From Cyrtodaria siliqua (taxonomy: Eukaryota > Mollusca > Bivalvia > Adapedonta > Hiatellidae), in NCBI GenBank assembly GCA_037043455.1, contig JAWPHD010000296.1, positions 310,001 through 374,000 of the forward strand: 64,000 nucleotides of DNA, written 5' to 3'. Positions within the stretch are counted from its first letter, which is position 1. Each line of letters begins with the position of its first letter. Shown in pieces: positions 32,544 to 44,728 of the stretch. Both the position numbers and the translations under genes were made by a program. Below the pieces are notes generated by a model, which saw only the letters and a program-made list of their open reading frames with translations, was not told where the DNA came from and made no database searches.

Positions 32544-35011
32544 ACAAGAGGCCCAAGAGGGCCTGTGAACGCTCTACTGGCTGTTATACCATTGATGAAT
32601 CGAGTCGTACTACATGGTGTCTAGAGTGTACACAAGGTTTTTCAAGTATTTGACCTAGTGACCTAGTTTTTGACCCCATGGGACCCATTTTCGAACTTGA
32701 CCAAAATATAATTAAGACAACATTTCGACAAAGTTTCATCAAGATCGGGTCAGAAATATGGCCTCTAGAGTGTACTAGTGACCTAGTTTTTGACCCTGTG
32801 TGACCCTGTGTGACCCATTTTCGAACTTTAGCAAGCTATAATTGAGACAAATATTCTGACAAAATTGCATCAAGATCGGGTCAAAAATATGGCCTCTAGA
32901 GTGTACACACGGTTTTTCCAAAGTTTGACCTAGTGACCTAGTTTTTAACACCATGTGACCCATTTTTGAACTTGACCAAGATATAATTAAGACAAACATT
33001 TTGACAAAGAGTGTACACAAGGTTTTTCCAATATTTGACCTAGTGACCTAGTTTTTAACCCCATGTGACCCATTTTCAAACTTGACCAAGATATAATTAA
33101 GACAAACATTCTGACAAAGTTGCATCAAGCTCGGGTCAAAAATATGGCCTCTAGAGTGTACACAAGGTTTTTCCAATATTTGACCTAGTGACCTAGTTTT
33201 TAACTTCATGTTGATCAACCCATTTCCGAACTTGATCAAGATTTCATTGAGACAAACATTCTGACAAAGTTTCATCAAGATCGGGTCACAAATATGGCCT
33301 CTAGAGTGTACACAGGGTTTTTCCAAAGTTTGACCTAGTGACCTAGTTTTTAACCCCATGTGACCCATTTTCAAACTTGACCAAGATATAATTAAGACAA
33401 ACATTCTGACAAAGTTGCATCAAGCTCGGGTCAAAAATATGGCCTCTAGAGTGTACACAAGGTTTTTCCAATATTTGACCTGGTGACCTAGTTTTTAACT
33501 TCATGTGACCCATTTCCGAACTTGATCAAGATATAATTAAGATAAACAATTTGACAAAATTTCATCAAGATTGGGTAACAAATATGACCTCTAGAGTGTA
33601 CACAAGTTTTTTCAAGTATTTGACCTAGTGACCTAGTTTTTGACCTCACATGACCCATTTTTGAACTTGACCGAGATTTCATTGAGACAAACATTCTGAC
33701 AAAGTTTCATCAAGATCGGGTCAAAAATATGGCCTCTAGAGTGTACACACGGTTTTTCCAAAGTTTGACCTAGTGACCTAGTTTTTAACACCATGTGACC
33801 CATTTTTGAACCTGACCAAGATATAATTAAGACAAACATTTTGACAAAGTTTCATCAAGATTGGGTCAGAAATACGGCTTCTAGAGTGTACACAAGGTTT
33901 TTCAAGTATTTGACCTAGTGACCTAGTTTTTAACCCCATGTGACCCATTTTCGAACTTGACCAAGATATAATTAAGACAAACATTCTGACAAAGTTGCAT
34001 CAAGCTCGGGTCAAAAATATGGCCTCTAGAGTGTACACAAGGTTTTTCCAATATTTGACCTAGTGACCTAGTTTTTGACCCCAGATGACCCATTTTCGAA
34101 CTTGACCGAGATTTCATTGAGACAAACAATTAAGATAAACATTCTGACAAAGTTGCATCAAGCTCGGGTCAAAAATATGGCCTCTAAGAGTGTACACAAG
34201 GTTTTTCCAATATTTGACCTAGTGACCTAGTTTTTAACTTCATGTGACCCATTTTCGAACTTGATCAAGATATAATTAAGATAAACAATTTGACAAAGTT
34301 TCATCAAGATTGGGTAACAAATATGACCTCTAGAGTGTACACAAGTTTGTTCAAATATTTGACCTAGTGACCTAGTTTTTGACCCCACATGACCCATTTT
34401 TGAACTTGACCGAGATTTCATTAAGACAAACATTCTGACAAAGTTTCATCAAGATCAGGTCAAAAATATAGCCTCTAGAGTGTACACACGGTTTTTCCAA
34501 AGTTTGACCTAGTGACCTAGTTTTTAATACCATGTGACCCATTTTTGAACTTGACCAAGATATAATTAAGACAAATATTTTGACAAAGTTTCATCAAGAT
34601 TGGGTCAGAAATACGGCTTCTAGAGTGTACACAAGGTTTTTCAAGTATTTGACCTAGTGACCTAGTTTTTAACCCCATGTGACCCATTTTCAAACTTGAC
34701 CAAGATATAATTAAGACAAACATTCTGACAAAGTTGCATCAAGCTCGGGTCAAAAATATGGCCTTTAGAGTGTACACAAGGTTTTTCCAATATTTGACCT
34801 AGTGACCTAGTTTTTGACCCCACATGACCCATTTTCGAACTTGACCGAGATTTCATTGAGACAAACATTCTGACAAAGTTTCATGATGATTGCATCAGAA
34901 ATGTGGCCTCTAGAGTGTACACAAGCAAAAGTTAACGAACGGACGGACGGACGACGGAAGACGGACAACACACCATCCCATAAGCTCTGCTGGCCCTTGG
35001 CCAGTAGAGCT
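32544..35011 (+). mobile_element. Helentron/pearl-like element with 145-bp tandem core, nested
   Basis: The left end is ACAAGAGGCCCAAGAGGGCC followed by GCTCTACTGGC. About 16 units of 145 bp contain TTTGACCTAGTGACCTAGTT, ATGTGACCCATTTT and ATGGCCTCTAGAGTGTACAC. The right end is GGACGGACGGACGACGGA, CCATCCCAT and a 13-bp-stem hairpin at 34983-35011. The left-end GCTCTACTGGC is the reverse complement of the hairpin's 3' arm. It splits an older array (32497-32543 and 35012-35872), so it is the younger insertion. Confidence 0.85.
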
Positions 35012-35872
35012 AAAAATCAAGGGCCATAACTCCACTGTTACTTGGCCGATCTGGCTGGTTTTCAAACTTGACCGAGCTTTAATTGACATTAACAATCTGA
35101 TAAAGTTTGGTAAAGATCGGATGAAAAATGAAGGCCCTATCGTCTCAACGTGGCAAAATATAGCATTTTTGAACTAAATCAAGGGCCATAACTCCGCTGT
35201 TACTGATCCGATATTGTTTTCGAACTTGTTCGAGCTTTCATTGATATTAACAATCTGATAAAGTTTGGTAAAGATCGGATGAACAATGAAGCCCCTATCG
35301 TCTTAACGAGGCAAAATATAGCATTTTTAACTAAATCAAGGGCCATAACTCTGCTGATACTGGTCCGATATGGCTGGTTTTCGAACTTTTTCGAGCTTTC
35401 AACGACATTAACAATCTGATAAAGTTTGGTATAGATCGGATGAACAATAAAGGCCCTATCGTCTTAACGATGCAAAATATAGCAATATAGCATTTTTAAC
35501 TAAATCAAGGGCCATAACTCCGCTGTTACTGGTCCGATCTGGCTAGTTTTCGAACTTGTCCGATCTTTCATTAATATTAACAATATCATAAAGTTTGGTA
35601 AAGATCGGATGAAAAATGAAGGCCCTATCGTCTTGACGAGGCAAAATATAGCATTTACAACTTAATCAAGGGCCACAACTCCACTGTTACTGATCCGATC
35701 TGGCTGGTTTTCGATCTCATCCGAGCTTTTATTAATATTAACAATTTATTAAAGTTTGGTAAAGATCGGATGAAAAATGAAGGCCCTATCGTCTTAACGA
35801 GGTAAAAGTTAACGACGACGTACGAAGAGTGATCCCAATAGCTCACATGTGAGCCTTCGGCTCAGGTGAGCT
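35012..35872 (+). mobile_element. right part of the interrupted older element
   Basis: Five core-II units of about 160 bp (ATCAAGGGCCATAACTCC) continue to GTTAACGACGACGTACGA and a different 3' hairpin at 35840-35872 (AGCTCAC...GTGAGCT with inner GAGCC/GGCTC). ATAATAAAAA-type sequence follows. Confidence 0.8.
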
Positions 35873-36084
35873 AATAAAAAAAGAAAATATGCAACGATTA
35901 TCTGTTAAATAAAGTGACAAATAATTAAAATATGTGGAGTAAATATTAGTGGAGTGTAACCTTATGAAGTCTTATTATTAGTGGAGTGTAACCTAACCTT
36001 ATAATTATGGTTTTCATTCAGCATGTTCACATCATACCAAAATGGAAAAGCAAATATGCAACTATGTATATATTATCTGTTAAA

Positions 36085-36175
36085 TAATAAAACGCGACGG
36101 GACACGACATGACGGAACTCGACGCGACAGGATGCGACGGACAAAGTGATTCCTATATAGCCCCCACTTCTTCAA
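36085..36175 (+). repeat. GGAC-type element terminus, solitary
   Basis: GCGACGGGACACGACATGAC and TGCGACGGACAAAGTGATTC resemble the microsatellite end of the elements above. The rest of the element is missing or diverged. Confidence 0.5.
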
Positions 36176-37165
36176 AGTGGCGGTATAATAACTTTCAAGC
36201 CTGATGTTATGTCTCAATAATTTATTAGTTTTAATAAGGTACATGCATGAAAATAAAACAACTGAGTAGGTCAAGTCATTTATTCAGAATTTAAAACAAA
36301 ACTATGACTAGATTCACATCACACTGGAAACAGTCTCAGTATCACTGACTGATGGGACATTGCAATGATTCAAAGAAATAAAACAAAATAGTATTACTGT
36401 TAATATATTGGCACAAAGAGACATATTCTAGGATAAGTAGAAGACGGCAAAATTACAAAACAGCTTATCAAAACTCTGTCCCGGTGTTCAGGTTATATAC
36501 TAATGTATATGTGTCGATTAAAAGTAAAGGTTTATTCACAGGTTCTTAAAACACACGCGAATATGCGCAAAATGAATTACGAGTTGGTAACTTAATTTGT
36601 CACTCCAGTTTTCATGTTGGACCTGGGTGAATCAACCCATTTATATTTATATCTATAGACAATGACAGAGTTTAGATTCTCGAAATGTATAAGTTAAATA
36701 TATACCAGTACCTTGTCGTCAGCAGGTTTGGAAATGGTGGACATACACGTATGTTGTAAATTGGCACTGTTGTTGGTGGGACAGCTAGTTTAAAAGTTAC
36801 ACATCGAATCTGTTATTTTGAATGTTTATCACCAATAAGAAGTATAAACTACATTTTAAAAGACATTCCATTTTAGCAACTTATTATTGACAAAAAATAT
36901 AAAAGTATGAATATTCTGTCTCTTCCAATAAGAAAGTGACCATCAACAAAATAATGGAAACATAATATCATGGGTAAAAACCTCAAACAAAAGCCAAATA
37001 ATGCCATTAGTATAAATGACTAAAACAAATTTATGGCAGACCTGTAAAATTAGGCACATAACAGCACAACTTGGGACATGCATACACAATGTTGATTTAG
37101 AAACTGCTTAATTGGAGCTCTTTCTTTTTTTTTAATTTACAAAAGATCAAGGCATGTCGTATTTA
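36176..37165. other. AT-rich spacer, no supported feature
   Basis: Nothing recognised on either strand. Confidence 0.4.
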
Positions 37166-37169
37166 GTGT

Positions 37170-37272
37170 ATTTGAATGAAGTAATGACTGAATGGTGTTT
37201 TATGGCATGTTGACACATAAATACGTTACTCAGGTCTTGATGTGCCGTAAAACACCATCATTCATTTATTAC
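37170..37272. repeat. inverted repeat, about 30-bp arms
   Basis: GTAATGACTGAATGGTGTTT then TATGGCA is inverted as TGCCGTAAAACACCATCATT then CATTTATTAC about 45 bases later. A small foldback. Confidence 0.75.
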
Positions 37273-37344
37273 TTTAAGATGACATGACATTATTTTACAT
37301 GATTCCAAATCGCATGTTAAGCATACCAAGAGGTACATGAAAGG

Positions 37345-37985
37345 TGAAATCTTCATTTCCTGACTCGATATTGTATTTTTTAAGCTCTGATTTATCAAAA
37401 ACAGTTGAAAATCTTCATCGCTCGAGTCGATACTCGTATATTCTTTCGGCCTAGACATTTATCTAAAACAGTGAAAAAATCTTTGTAACCCTTAACCCGC
37501 TAAGCACGACTACAATAGCCTTTGAGTCCATTGTAAACCCAGATCAGCCAGAGAGTAAACCTGCGAGTAACTCGCAGGCTGATCAGACAATGTTCGACCG
37601 ATGATCAGTCATTTTCTCCAAAACACCCCTTTGTCACACAAATGGTATAGTCTTAATTCAAAGAAATAACAGTCCATTATATATATGTAGCATGTTAAGG
37701 GTTTTTAATACTCTTGTAATCTCGAAGCTATGATAAAACAACAGAAAATCTTCATTTCTGAGTCTTATCTACTCCTGTCGTGTTTGAATCTGAATTTAGT
37801 GGAAAATCTTCATTTCTGAGTCTATCTACTCCTGTCGTGTTTGAATCCTGGTTTAGTGGGAAATCTTCATTCTGAGTCTATCTACTGTCATGTTTGAATT
37901 CCAGTTTAGTAGAAAATCTTCATTTTCGAGTCAATATTCTCTTGTCATGTGTTATAGTCCCAGATTTAGTGGGAAAATCAAGTTT
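37345..37985 (+). repeat. tandem array of about 58 bp units, split by a MITE
   Basis: GAAAATCTTCATTTCTGAGT, then CTACTCCTGTCGTGTTTGAA and TTTAGTGG, recurs four times at 37740-37985. Two diverged units lie at 37345-37480. The MITE at 37488-37700 sits between them. Confidence 0.75.
37488..37700. mobile_element. piggyBac-like MITE, copy 1
   Basis: It begins CCCTTAACCCGCTAAGCA and ends ATGTAGCATGTTAAGGG. Internal blocks (AATAGCCTTTG, GCGAGTAACTCGCAGGCTGA, ACACCCCTTTGTCAC, CAGTCCATTATATATATG) are shared with 53266-53510 and 58131-58290. Confidence 0.75.
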
Positions 37986-38334
37986 CAGTTAAGCAAGAGA
38001 GGTCAATGAAGTGCACACCATAGTTATACCTAAGGAAGTCAATCAACCTGAGCAAGCGGATGTCAAAAGTCATGGTAATAACATTGTTTAATCAATAAAT
38101 CTAGACTAGTAGCAACATAAAACAGCAAATCTTTAAAATAAATGATATTTAAACAATATATGTATATTAAAGAGAAAAATAAATACACCTGGCGAATTTC
38201 TGCTATATATTGTATGTAACATATGCTGCTGTTAACTGAATGGTACATGGCTAAATTCCACTTCAGCAAAAATACTAAACAAACAAATAACACACCAAAT
38301 GTTACGCCTTCAAAGTTTCATTATTGAAAGAATA
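37986..38334. other. AT-rich spacer
   Basis: No supported feature. Confidence 0.4.
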
Positions 38335-38500
38335 TAGAGTTTAATTAACATTGTTGAAGTGATACGGGAAATAATTCCCGAGTGAGAAAGATTCTTGCGA
38401 TATAGAAACGAGTGCGTTTTCGCACGAGTTTCTATATCGCAAGAGTATTTCTCACGAGTGAATTATTTTCCGTATCACGACAAAAATGTTAATTAAACTA
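38335..38500. mobile_element. near-perfect palindrome/foldback 1
   Basis: AGTTTAATTAACATT at the left is inverted as AATGTTAATTAAACT at the right. TTGCGATATAGAAACGAGTG and its complement meet at GCGTTTTCGC near 38418. The arms are about 80 bp with few mismatches. Confidence 0.9.
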
Positions 38501-38504
38501 TATA

Positions 38505-38750
38505 ATATATATTCTGTGATGAATTTCTTTCCAATCGTCTTTTGACACAAGTATTCCTTCTTCTGTCACTCCTTTGGCGACAGCGCGGAGTAATATCATG
38601 ACGTCAATTCGTGACGTCTATCGTTTAGTTCATAACATTTGGCTACTGTGCTATCTTGCGCACTAGGCGAGATAGCACAGTAGAGGAAGGGATATGTTAT
38701 AGATTTTCTCAAACTGGGAAATTTCTATAATTCATCACAGAATATAATTA
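38505..38750. mobile_element. foldback 2, adjacent to foldback 1
   Basis: ATATTCTGTGATGAATT (about 38510) is inverted as AATTCATCACAGAATAT (about 38732). The centre has GCTACTGTGCTATCT and AGATAGCACAGTAG around GCGCACTAGGC. Two TGACGT motifs lie between. Confidence 0.85.
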
Positions 38751-39585
38751 TAATATAAGCGTTTGTCTCCATCAGGCCAGCAAACTTAGGACGCGATATT
38801 TTGGAATCTCTTTACAATAATAACAGTACAAAAAAATGGTTCACATTTTCAAAGCCGAACTTCAACATTTATTAATTTCTCGTTACAAAGTGTACTATGA
38901 TTAACAAGTCTACTTCAGCACAGTTTTGTTCTTTCTCAACTAGCTGCAACTTTTGTTTTTGCAAAACATCTTGAGATTTCTTTGGAATATTACGTGGAAT
39001 TAAGCGTGCATGCTATTAAGTATATAAATTATATAGCGTAAATTCCCAAGCCGCGTTTCTTTTTTCCTTTTGTATATATCAATAAATTCCAATAATACAA
39101 AAACAATAATACAAAAAGAACATAATATCTCTTTATTGAAAAGTCTGATCTTCAATTCTATTAAAGCATTACGTCTCATATATGCTATATTTCAAAAATA
39201 GTGAATTTTGAGGTGTTTATAGGCCAAAACAAGCCAAACATGGTAGTTTTGTCTATGCCATTTTAAAAACATGGAAGTTTTGTCTATGTCATTTTAGCGT
39301 TTTCATATGCGTATTTTTTTCAAAAATTGTTTACCATCTTCCACTCTTTTATTACTTGTCATTGTCATAGTAGATATACAGAAGCTTTACCTGTTAGTAA
39401 CTTTATGAAATATGAAATAATTTGGTATGATAATATATAACACATCTACTAACACCGGCTTAAAAATGCACATGAGCACACTTGTAATTGACAACAACTA
39501 AAAAAGGTCATGTGGTGCCATCAGGACTTTCATTTTTAAGAGGTAATTGCTTTAATTATGCAAGACAGGTAACAGTCAGAATGCC
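38751..39585. other. AT-rich spacer, no supported feature
   Basis: Nothing recognised. TGGTAGTTTTGTCTATGCCA and its relative TGGAAGTTTTGTCTATGTCA near 39241-39295 form a short direct repeat. Confidence 0.4.
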
Positions 39586-39589
39586 CAAG

Positions 39590-40270
39590 ATACATAGAGC
39601 CAGAAGGCTGGAGACACATCCATTCAGAAGGCTCGAGACACATATAGTCAAAAGCTTGAGACACATAGAAGGCTTGAGACACATAGTCAAAAGCTTGAGA
39701 CACATAGAAGGCTTGAGACACATACAGTCAAAAGCTTGAGGCACATACAGTCAAAAGCTTGAGACACATACAGTCAGAAGGCTGGAGACACATACATTCA
39801 GACAGCTTGATGCACATAGTCAAAAGGCTTGAGGCACATAGAAGGCTTGAGACACATACAGTCAGAAGGCTGGAGACACATACATTCAGGAGGCTGGAGA
39901 CACATACAGTCGAAAGGCTTGATACTCATAGAAGGCTTGAGATACATACAATCAGAAGGCTGGAGACACATACATTCAGAAGGCTGGAGACACATACAGT
40001 CAGAAGGCTGGAGACACATACATTCAGAAGGCTGGAGACACATAAAGTCAGAAGGCTGGAGACACATACAGTCAGAATGCTGGAGACACATACAGTCAGC
40101 AGGCTGGAGACACATACATTCAGAAGGCTGGAGACACATAGTCAGAATGCTGGAGACACATACAGTCAGAATGCTGGAGACACATACAGTCAGCAGGCTG
40201 GACACATATACAGCCTTCGCCAGAAGGCTGTAAACACATATAATCAGAAGATTGGAGACATTTATATGTC
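39590..40270 (+). repeat. 24-bp minisatellite
   Basis: About 28 copies of AGAAGGCTGGAGACACATAC plus AGTC or ATTC. Because 24 is divisible by three, several frames stay open on both strands (for example an RRLETHT repeat). No start context, splice signal or non-repeat domain supports a protein. Confidence 0.95.
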
Positions 40271-40329
40271 AGAACTGTTATATCAGGCGGCCCGTGCTCG
40301 ACAGGTTGCAGTTTGGCACATGGAATAGT

Positions 40330-41060
40330 CTAAATATACACACACACTGTATCAAATCATTCATACTCTTATACATATATTCACGCTTCTTCAATCTGGT
40401 ACACTTATTGAAATATTCAAACAAATAGATATAATATCAGTACAGCGTAATCAGTTTATTAGGCCTGGAAGACATAAATATATATGGAATACAATATCTA
40501 CAAACAACTAAATTACACAATCAACAATTTCCAACCAATGGCGTAGTACACACATCAACAATTTACCGGTATACCAACCAATGCAGTATTGGAAATATTA
40601 TGTTTATTCATAACAACTTCGTTAAAAACAGCAAATCATATCTAAAAGCCAATAACAACCGTATAAAGCCAACAACTTATCCAGCCAATTAGCACAGAAA
40701 ACGGAAATGAAAAACACACTAATAAACATATTAAAATCTGCTCAGTACTGGGCCTAGTCAAATAACATGAAAAAAGGTGTTGAAAAACACACTTAAATCT
40801 GCAGAGATATGGTCTGGTCAATTACATGTAAAATGAAAAAAACAGTGTTGAACAGGCTATCATTATGTGAAAGCCAGTATTGCAAAACTCCTATGATACT
40901 AGTAAAAGCCTGTTCTGACCGTTATTTATTTCTATTGATTTATTCACATATACATTATACTAAACAATATGAATGAAGATATTTGTACTGATTTATAAAC
41001 ATGTTTAATTGTATTTCATTATCTATATTCTTGGTGTTTCCTTAGACAAAGCATGTCCCT
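40330..41060. other. AT-rich spacer, no supported feature
   Basis: Only a short (AC)n run near 40337. Confidence 0.4.
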
Positions 41061-41065
41061 TAGTC

Positions 41066-41215
41066 TTGTCCGTCTGTTGGGAACGTATACAGGGCGACGC
41101 CGTGAATCGGTATTTATCCTCGGGGAATATCAAAGACCATAGGAATCTATGCAATGGTAATGGCAGGGCATGGTTCCTGGATTCGCAGATTTCCTTCCCC
41201 TCCCTCTGGGACAGA
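41066..41215 (+). mobile_element. partial SINE (3' part)
   Basis: ATCGGTATTTATCCTCGGGG, CATAGGAATCTATGC and GGTTCCTGGATTC match the reverse complement of 25420-25530, so it is a 5'-truncated copy of the same SINE family. Confidence 0.65.
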
Positions 41216-41299
41216 TAGAAATAACCTATGATTGTGTTAATATATTGATCCTTAAGAAACAATTCAATAATACTCCATGATGGACATGTAAGTAAAAAT

Positions 41300-41488
41300 T
41301 TGGTTCAATTGAGCTATATGGCATACAAACACAAAAATGTTACAAGGCCCCCAACAAGAATGATCATTCCAGGCACACCCTCAATTTACATTGAAACAAA
41401 ATTTGCAGAAAGGGCCCTATTAGAACCTACACAAATCTACAAAAGAAATGCAGTTATAGAGCAAATGATGTTCCAACCACTGCTTTAG
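41300..41488 (+). CDS. unassigned 62-aa frame of protein-like composition
   Basis: The frame includes RPPTRMIIPGTPSIYIETKF and EPTQIYKRNAVIEQ and ends at TAG. It is less AT-biased and less repetitive than its surroundings, which suggests a coding origin, perhaps a terminal exon or a retrocopied scrap. I recognise no family, and no clear acceptor precedes it. Confidence 0.2.
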   Translation: MVQLSYMAYKHKNVTRPPTRMIIPGTPSIYIETKFAERALLEPTQIYKRNAVIEQMMFQPLL

Positions 41489-41599
41489 TGCTGAATCCAC
41501 ATTGGTCTTCCACATCTGACATGTCGTCATGGGAAGCTTAACTGTCGTCATGGAAACCTAACTGTTTACTGAAGAAAACTTCAAATGAGCATGATAAAA

Positions 41600-42880
41600 A
41601 CAAGAGGTCAATGACCTTGAAGCTCTACTGATTGATTTTGATTTCAGGAAGTAGTCGCTACAGACTTGTTTTTTTGAAAAATTATTTTTAGCCGTGGCGG
41701 CCATCTTGAATTTCCGGCCGACCTGAAATTTTGCTAGGATCAATAAGACATCAAGAGCAACATTCCTGTGAAGTTTCATGAAAATCCGTCAAGTAGTTTC
41801 AGAGGAGTTGTCGCTACAAGTTTTCATGTAATAACTCTATGTAAACAAAGATGGCCGCTGACAGCCATGTTTAACGTCGAATCAAAATAATGTTTGACTC
41901 TGATAACCGTCATGTCATGCTGATCATTTTACAAAAAGTCCCATATCAATATCACTTATAGTTTCAAGACGTAGTCGCTACAAACTTCTTTTTTAAAAAT
42001 CTATTTTTAGCTGTGGCGGCCATCTTGAATTTCTGGCCGATCTGAAATTTTGCTAGGATCAATTAGACATTAAGAGCAACATTCCTGTAAGTTTCATGAC
42101 AATCTGCCAAGTAGTTTCAAAGAAGTAGTCGCTACAAGTTTTTACTATATAACTCTATGTAAACAAAGATGGCCGCTGGCAGCCATGTTTAACGTTGAAT
42201 CAAAACGATTTTTGACAAGGACCAACATCATGTCATGCTGATCATTTTAGAAAAAGTCCCATATCAATATCACTTATAGTTTTCAAGAAGTAGTCGCTAC
42301 AAACTGGTATTTTGAAAATTTATTTTTAGCCGTGGCGGCCATCTTGAATTTCCGGCCAACCTGAAATTTTGCTAGGATCAATTAGACATCAAGAGCAACA
42401 TTCCTGTGAAGTTTCATGAAAATCCGTCAAGTAGTTTCAGAGGAGTAGTCGCTACAAGTTTTCATTATATAACTCTATGTAAACAAAGATGGCCGCTGGC
42501 AGCCATGTTTAACGTCGAATCAAAACGATTTTCGACAAGAACCAACATCATGTCATGCTGATCATTTTAGAAAAGTCCCATATCAATATCACCTATAGTT
42601 TTCATGAAGTAGTCGCTACAAACTTGTTTTTTAAAAATCTATTTTTAGATCTGGCGGCCATCTTGGATTTTACATCAACATGAATTTTTGCTAGGATCAA
42701 CTAGACTTCATGGGCAACATTTCTGTAAAGTTTCATGAAAATCCATTCAGTAGTTTCAGAGGAGTAGTCGCTACAAAAAAAAGTTTACGGACAGACGGAC
42801 GGACAGACGGACAGACAGACGGACGGACGACGGACGCCGCACCACGGCATAAGCTCTGCTGATCTCTGATCAGTAGAGCT
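41600..42880 (+). mobile_element. Helentron/pearl-like element with 318-bp tandem core
   Basis: The left end is ACAAGAGGTCAATGACCTTG then AGCTCTACTGAT. Four units of about 318 bp contain GGCGGCCATCTTGAATTTC (41695, 42016, 42334, 42652), AACAAAGATGGCCGCTG and AAGTAGTCGCTACAA. The right end is a GGACAGACGGACGGACAGAC microsatellite and a 13-bp-stem hairpin at 42852-42880 whose 3' arm ATCAGTAGAGCT is complementary to the left-end AGCTCTACTGAT. Confidence 0.9.
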
Positions 42881-42997
42881 AAAAATGACCAACTGACAAC
42901 TTGAATTGTCCCCAAAGGCTAAGAAAGACCTCTCTCAGAAAATTCAAGTCGCTTTAAATATTGATAAAATATCATGTGATGTATATATATAAGAGAA

Positions 42998-43928
42998 CAA
43001 GACGTCAATGACCTTGAAGCTCTACTGATAGGTTTTTGATAGCTAGATCAGCATTCCTGTGAAGTCTCATGAAAATCCGTCAAGTAGTTGCAGAGGAGTA
43101 GTCGCTACAAGTTTTCATTATATAACTCTATGTAAACAAAGATGGCAGCTGGCGGCCATGTTTAAAGTCAAATCAAAATATTTTGTGACAAGGATCAACA
43201 ACATGTCATACTGATCATTTTAGAAAAAGTCCCATATCAATATCACTTACAGTTTTCAAGAAGTAGTCGCTACAAACTTGTATTTTGAAAATCTATTTTT
43301 AGCCATGGTGGCCATCTTGAATTTCCGGCCGACCTGAAATTTTGCTAGGATCAATTAGACATCAAGAGCAACAGTCCTTTTAAGTTTAATGAAAATCCTT
43401 CGAGTAGTTACAGAGGAGTAGTGGCTACAAGTTTTTACTAGATAACTCTATGTAAACAAAGATGGCCGCTGACAGCCATGTTTAACATCGAATAAAAAAG
43501 ATTTTCGACAAGAATCAACATCATTCCATACTGATCATTTTAGAAAAAGTCCCATATCAATATCACTTATAGTTTTCAAGAAGTAGTCGCCACAAACTTG
43601 TTTTTTGAAAATCTATTTTTAGCCATGGTGGCCATCTTGAACTTCCGGCTGACCTGAAGTTTTGCTAGGATCAATTAGACATCAAGAGCAACATTCGTGT
43701 GAAGTTTCATGAAAATCCGTCAAGTAGTTTCAGAGGAGTAGTCGCTACAAGTTTTCATTATATAACTCTATATAAACAAAGATGGCCGCTGGCAGCCATG
43801 TTTAACGTCGAATCAAAATAATTTTCAGTAGTTTCAGAGGAGTAGTCGCTACAAAAAAAAAGTTTACAGACGGACAGATGGACAACGCACCACGGCATAA
43901 GCTCTGCTGATCTCTGATCAGAAGAGCT
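42998..43928 (+). mobile_element. second copy of the 318-bp-core element
   Basis: It starts ACAAGACGTCAATGACCTTG then AGCTCTACTGAT. It has about 2.5 units (GGTGGCCATCTTGAA at 43308 and 43627), a short GGAC tail and hairpin 43900-43928. It has the same family ends as 41600-42880, with fewer core units, as expected if core number varies between insertions. Confidence 0.9.
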
Positions 43929-44613
43929 AATAAAAATGAGGTGTGGCCACACCTGGTATGCATGTGCGCAGTTAAATATGACAATGACTAAGTCTAAAAA
44001 AGGCCTTAACTCTTACAAAAATAATCAAAATTATTTTTCTTTCTGAGCATCCTCATATCATGCCAAGTCATTATGTCAAATCTGAAAACAATCTACTTAA
44101 AGATAAATGACGAGTTAGACACAAATGGTAATATTAATTCAACAGTGCAGGGTCTAATAATTTACTACACACTTAAGGATAGTTGACCAATTAATTATTC
44201 TCATGTCCAAATATGACATTTATTACCAAACAAACATGTGCTGATCTTGTGCTGATCAGTGACCTTGACCTTTGACCTAATGACCCCAAAATCTTTAAGA
44301 GTCATCCTCTCACCAAGGATAAACAAGTTATAAAGTTTGAAGACAGTGGGAAGACAGTGGGAAGACAGTGGGTGCAATCTTTTACTAGTTATTGAGCTTA
44401 TAAACTATATTTCATTTCAAACACTTTAAGATTGCTGTGTGTGCCTTTAAAGTCAAACTGATACTAGATTAAACTCTAGGTACTGATGGAGTACTAAAAC
44501 TAGGTGCTGAATTTAATGCTTGATAAAAACTTCGACTGCCGCATGTCCCTTTAAAGAACAAGCATATCTTCCATAATTCACTTGTTTTTTACTTTATTTT
44601 TAACAGAAGCAGT
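43929..44613. other. region downstream of FHIP1 with minor repeats
   Basis: GAAGACAGTGGG is repeated three times near 44339-44374. TGACCTTGACCTTTGACCTA lies near 44260. The 3' UTR of FHIP1 must begin here. AATAAA on the minus strand (44594-44599) lies 15 bases after the stop and other sites are possible. Confidence 0.4.
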
Positions 44614-44728
44614 TTATGTTCGTTCCTCGGTAACAGCCGCATGGTGTTTAACAAAAGCAATCGCTGACAATTCTTTGCAAAATTCTTCCAACACAATAAT
44701 TGCCTCTAGTCGACCCTGCCCTTCTAAC
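44614..44728 (-). CDS. FHIP1: FHIP1 last coding exon
   Basis: Acceptor TTTCAG at 44729-44734. The exon completes an AGG codon and encodes [31 protein letters not shown] and VTEERT, then TAA. This is the most conserved FHIP1 C-terminal block. Confidence 0.85.

Noticed and set aside
33048..34868. Series of 68-aa minus-strand frames starting MFVLIISWSS or MFVSMKSRSS
   Set aside because: They recur with the 145-bp unit of a non-coding element and merely reflect its sequence.
39759..40328. 189-aa and 134-aa frames rich in RRLETHT, and a Cys-rich minus-strand frame
   Set aside because: These are products of the 24-bp minisatellite. There is no independent coding evidence.
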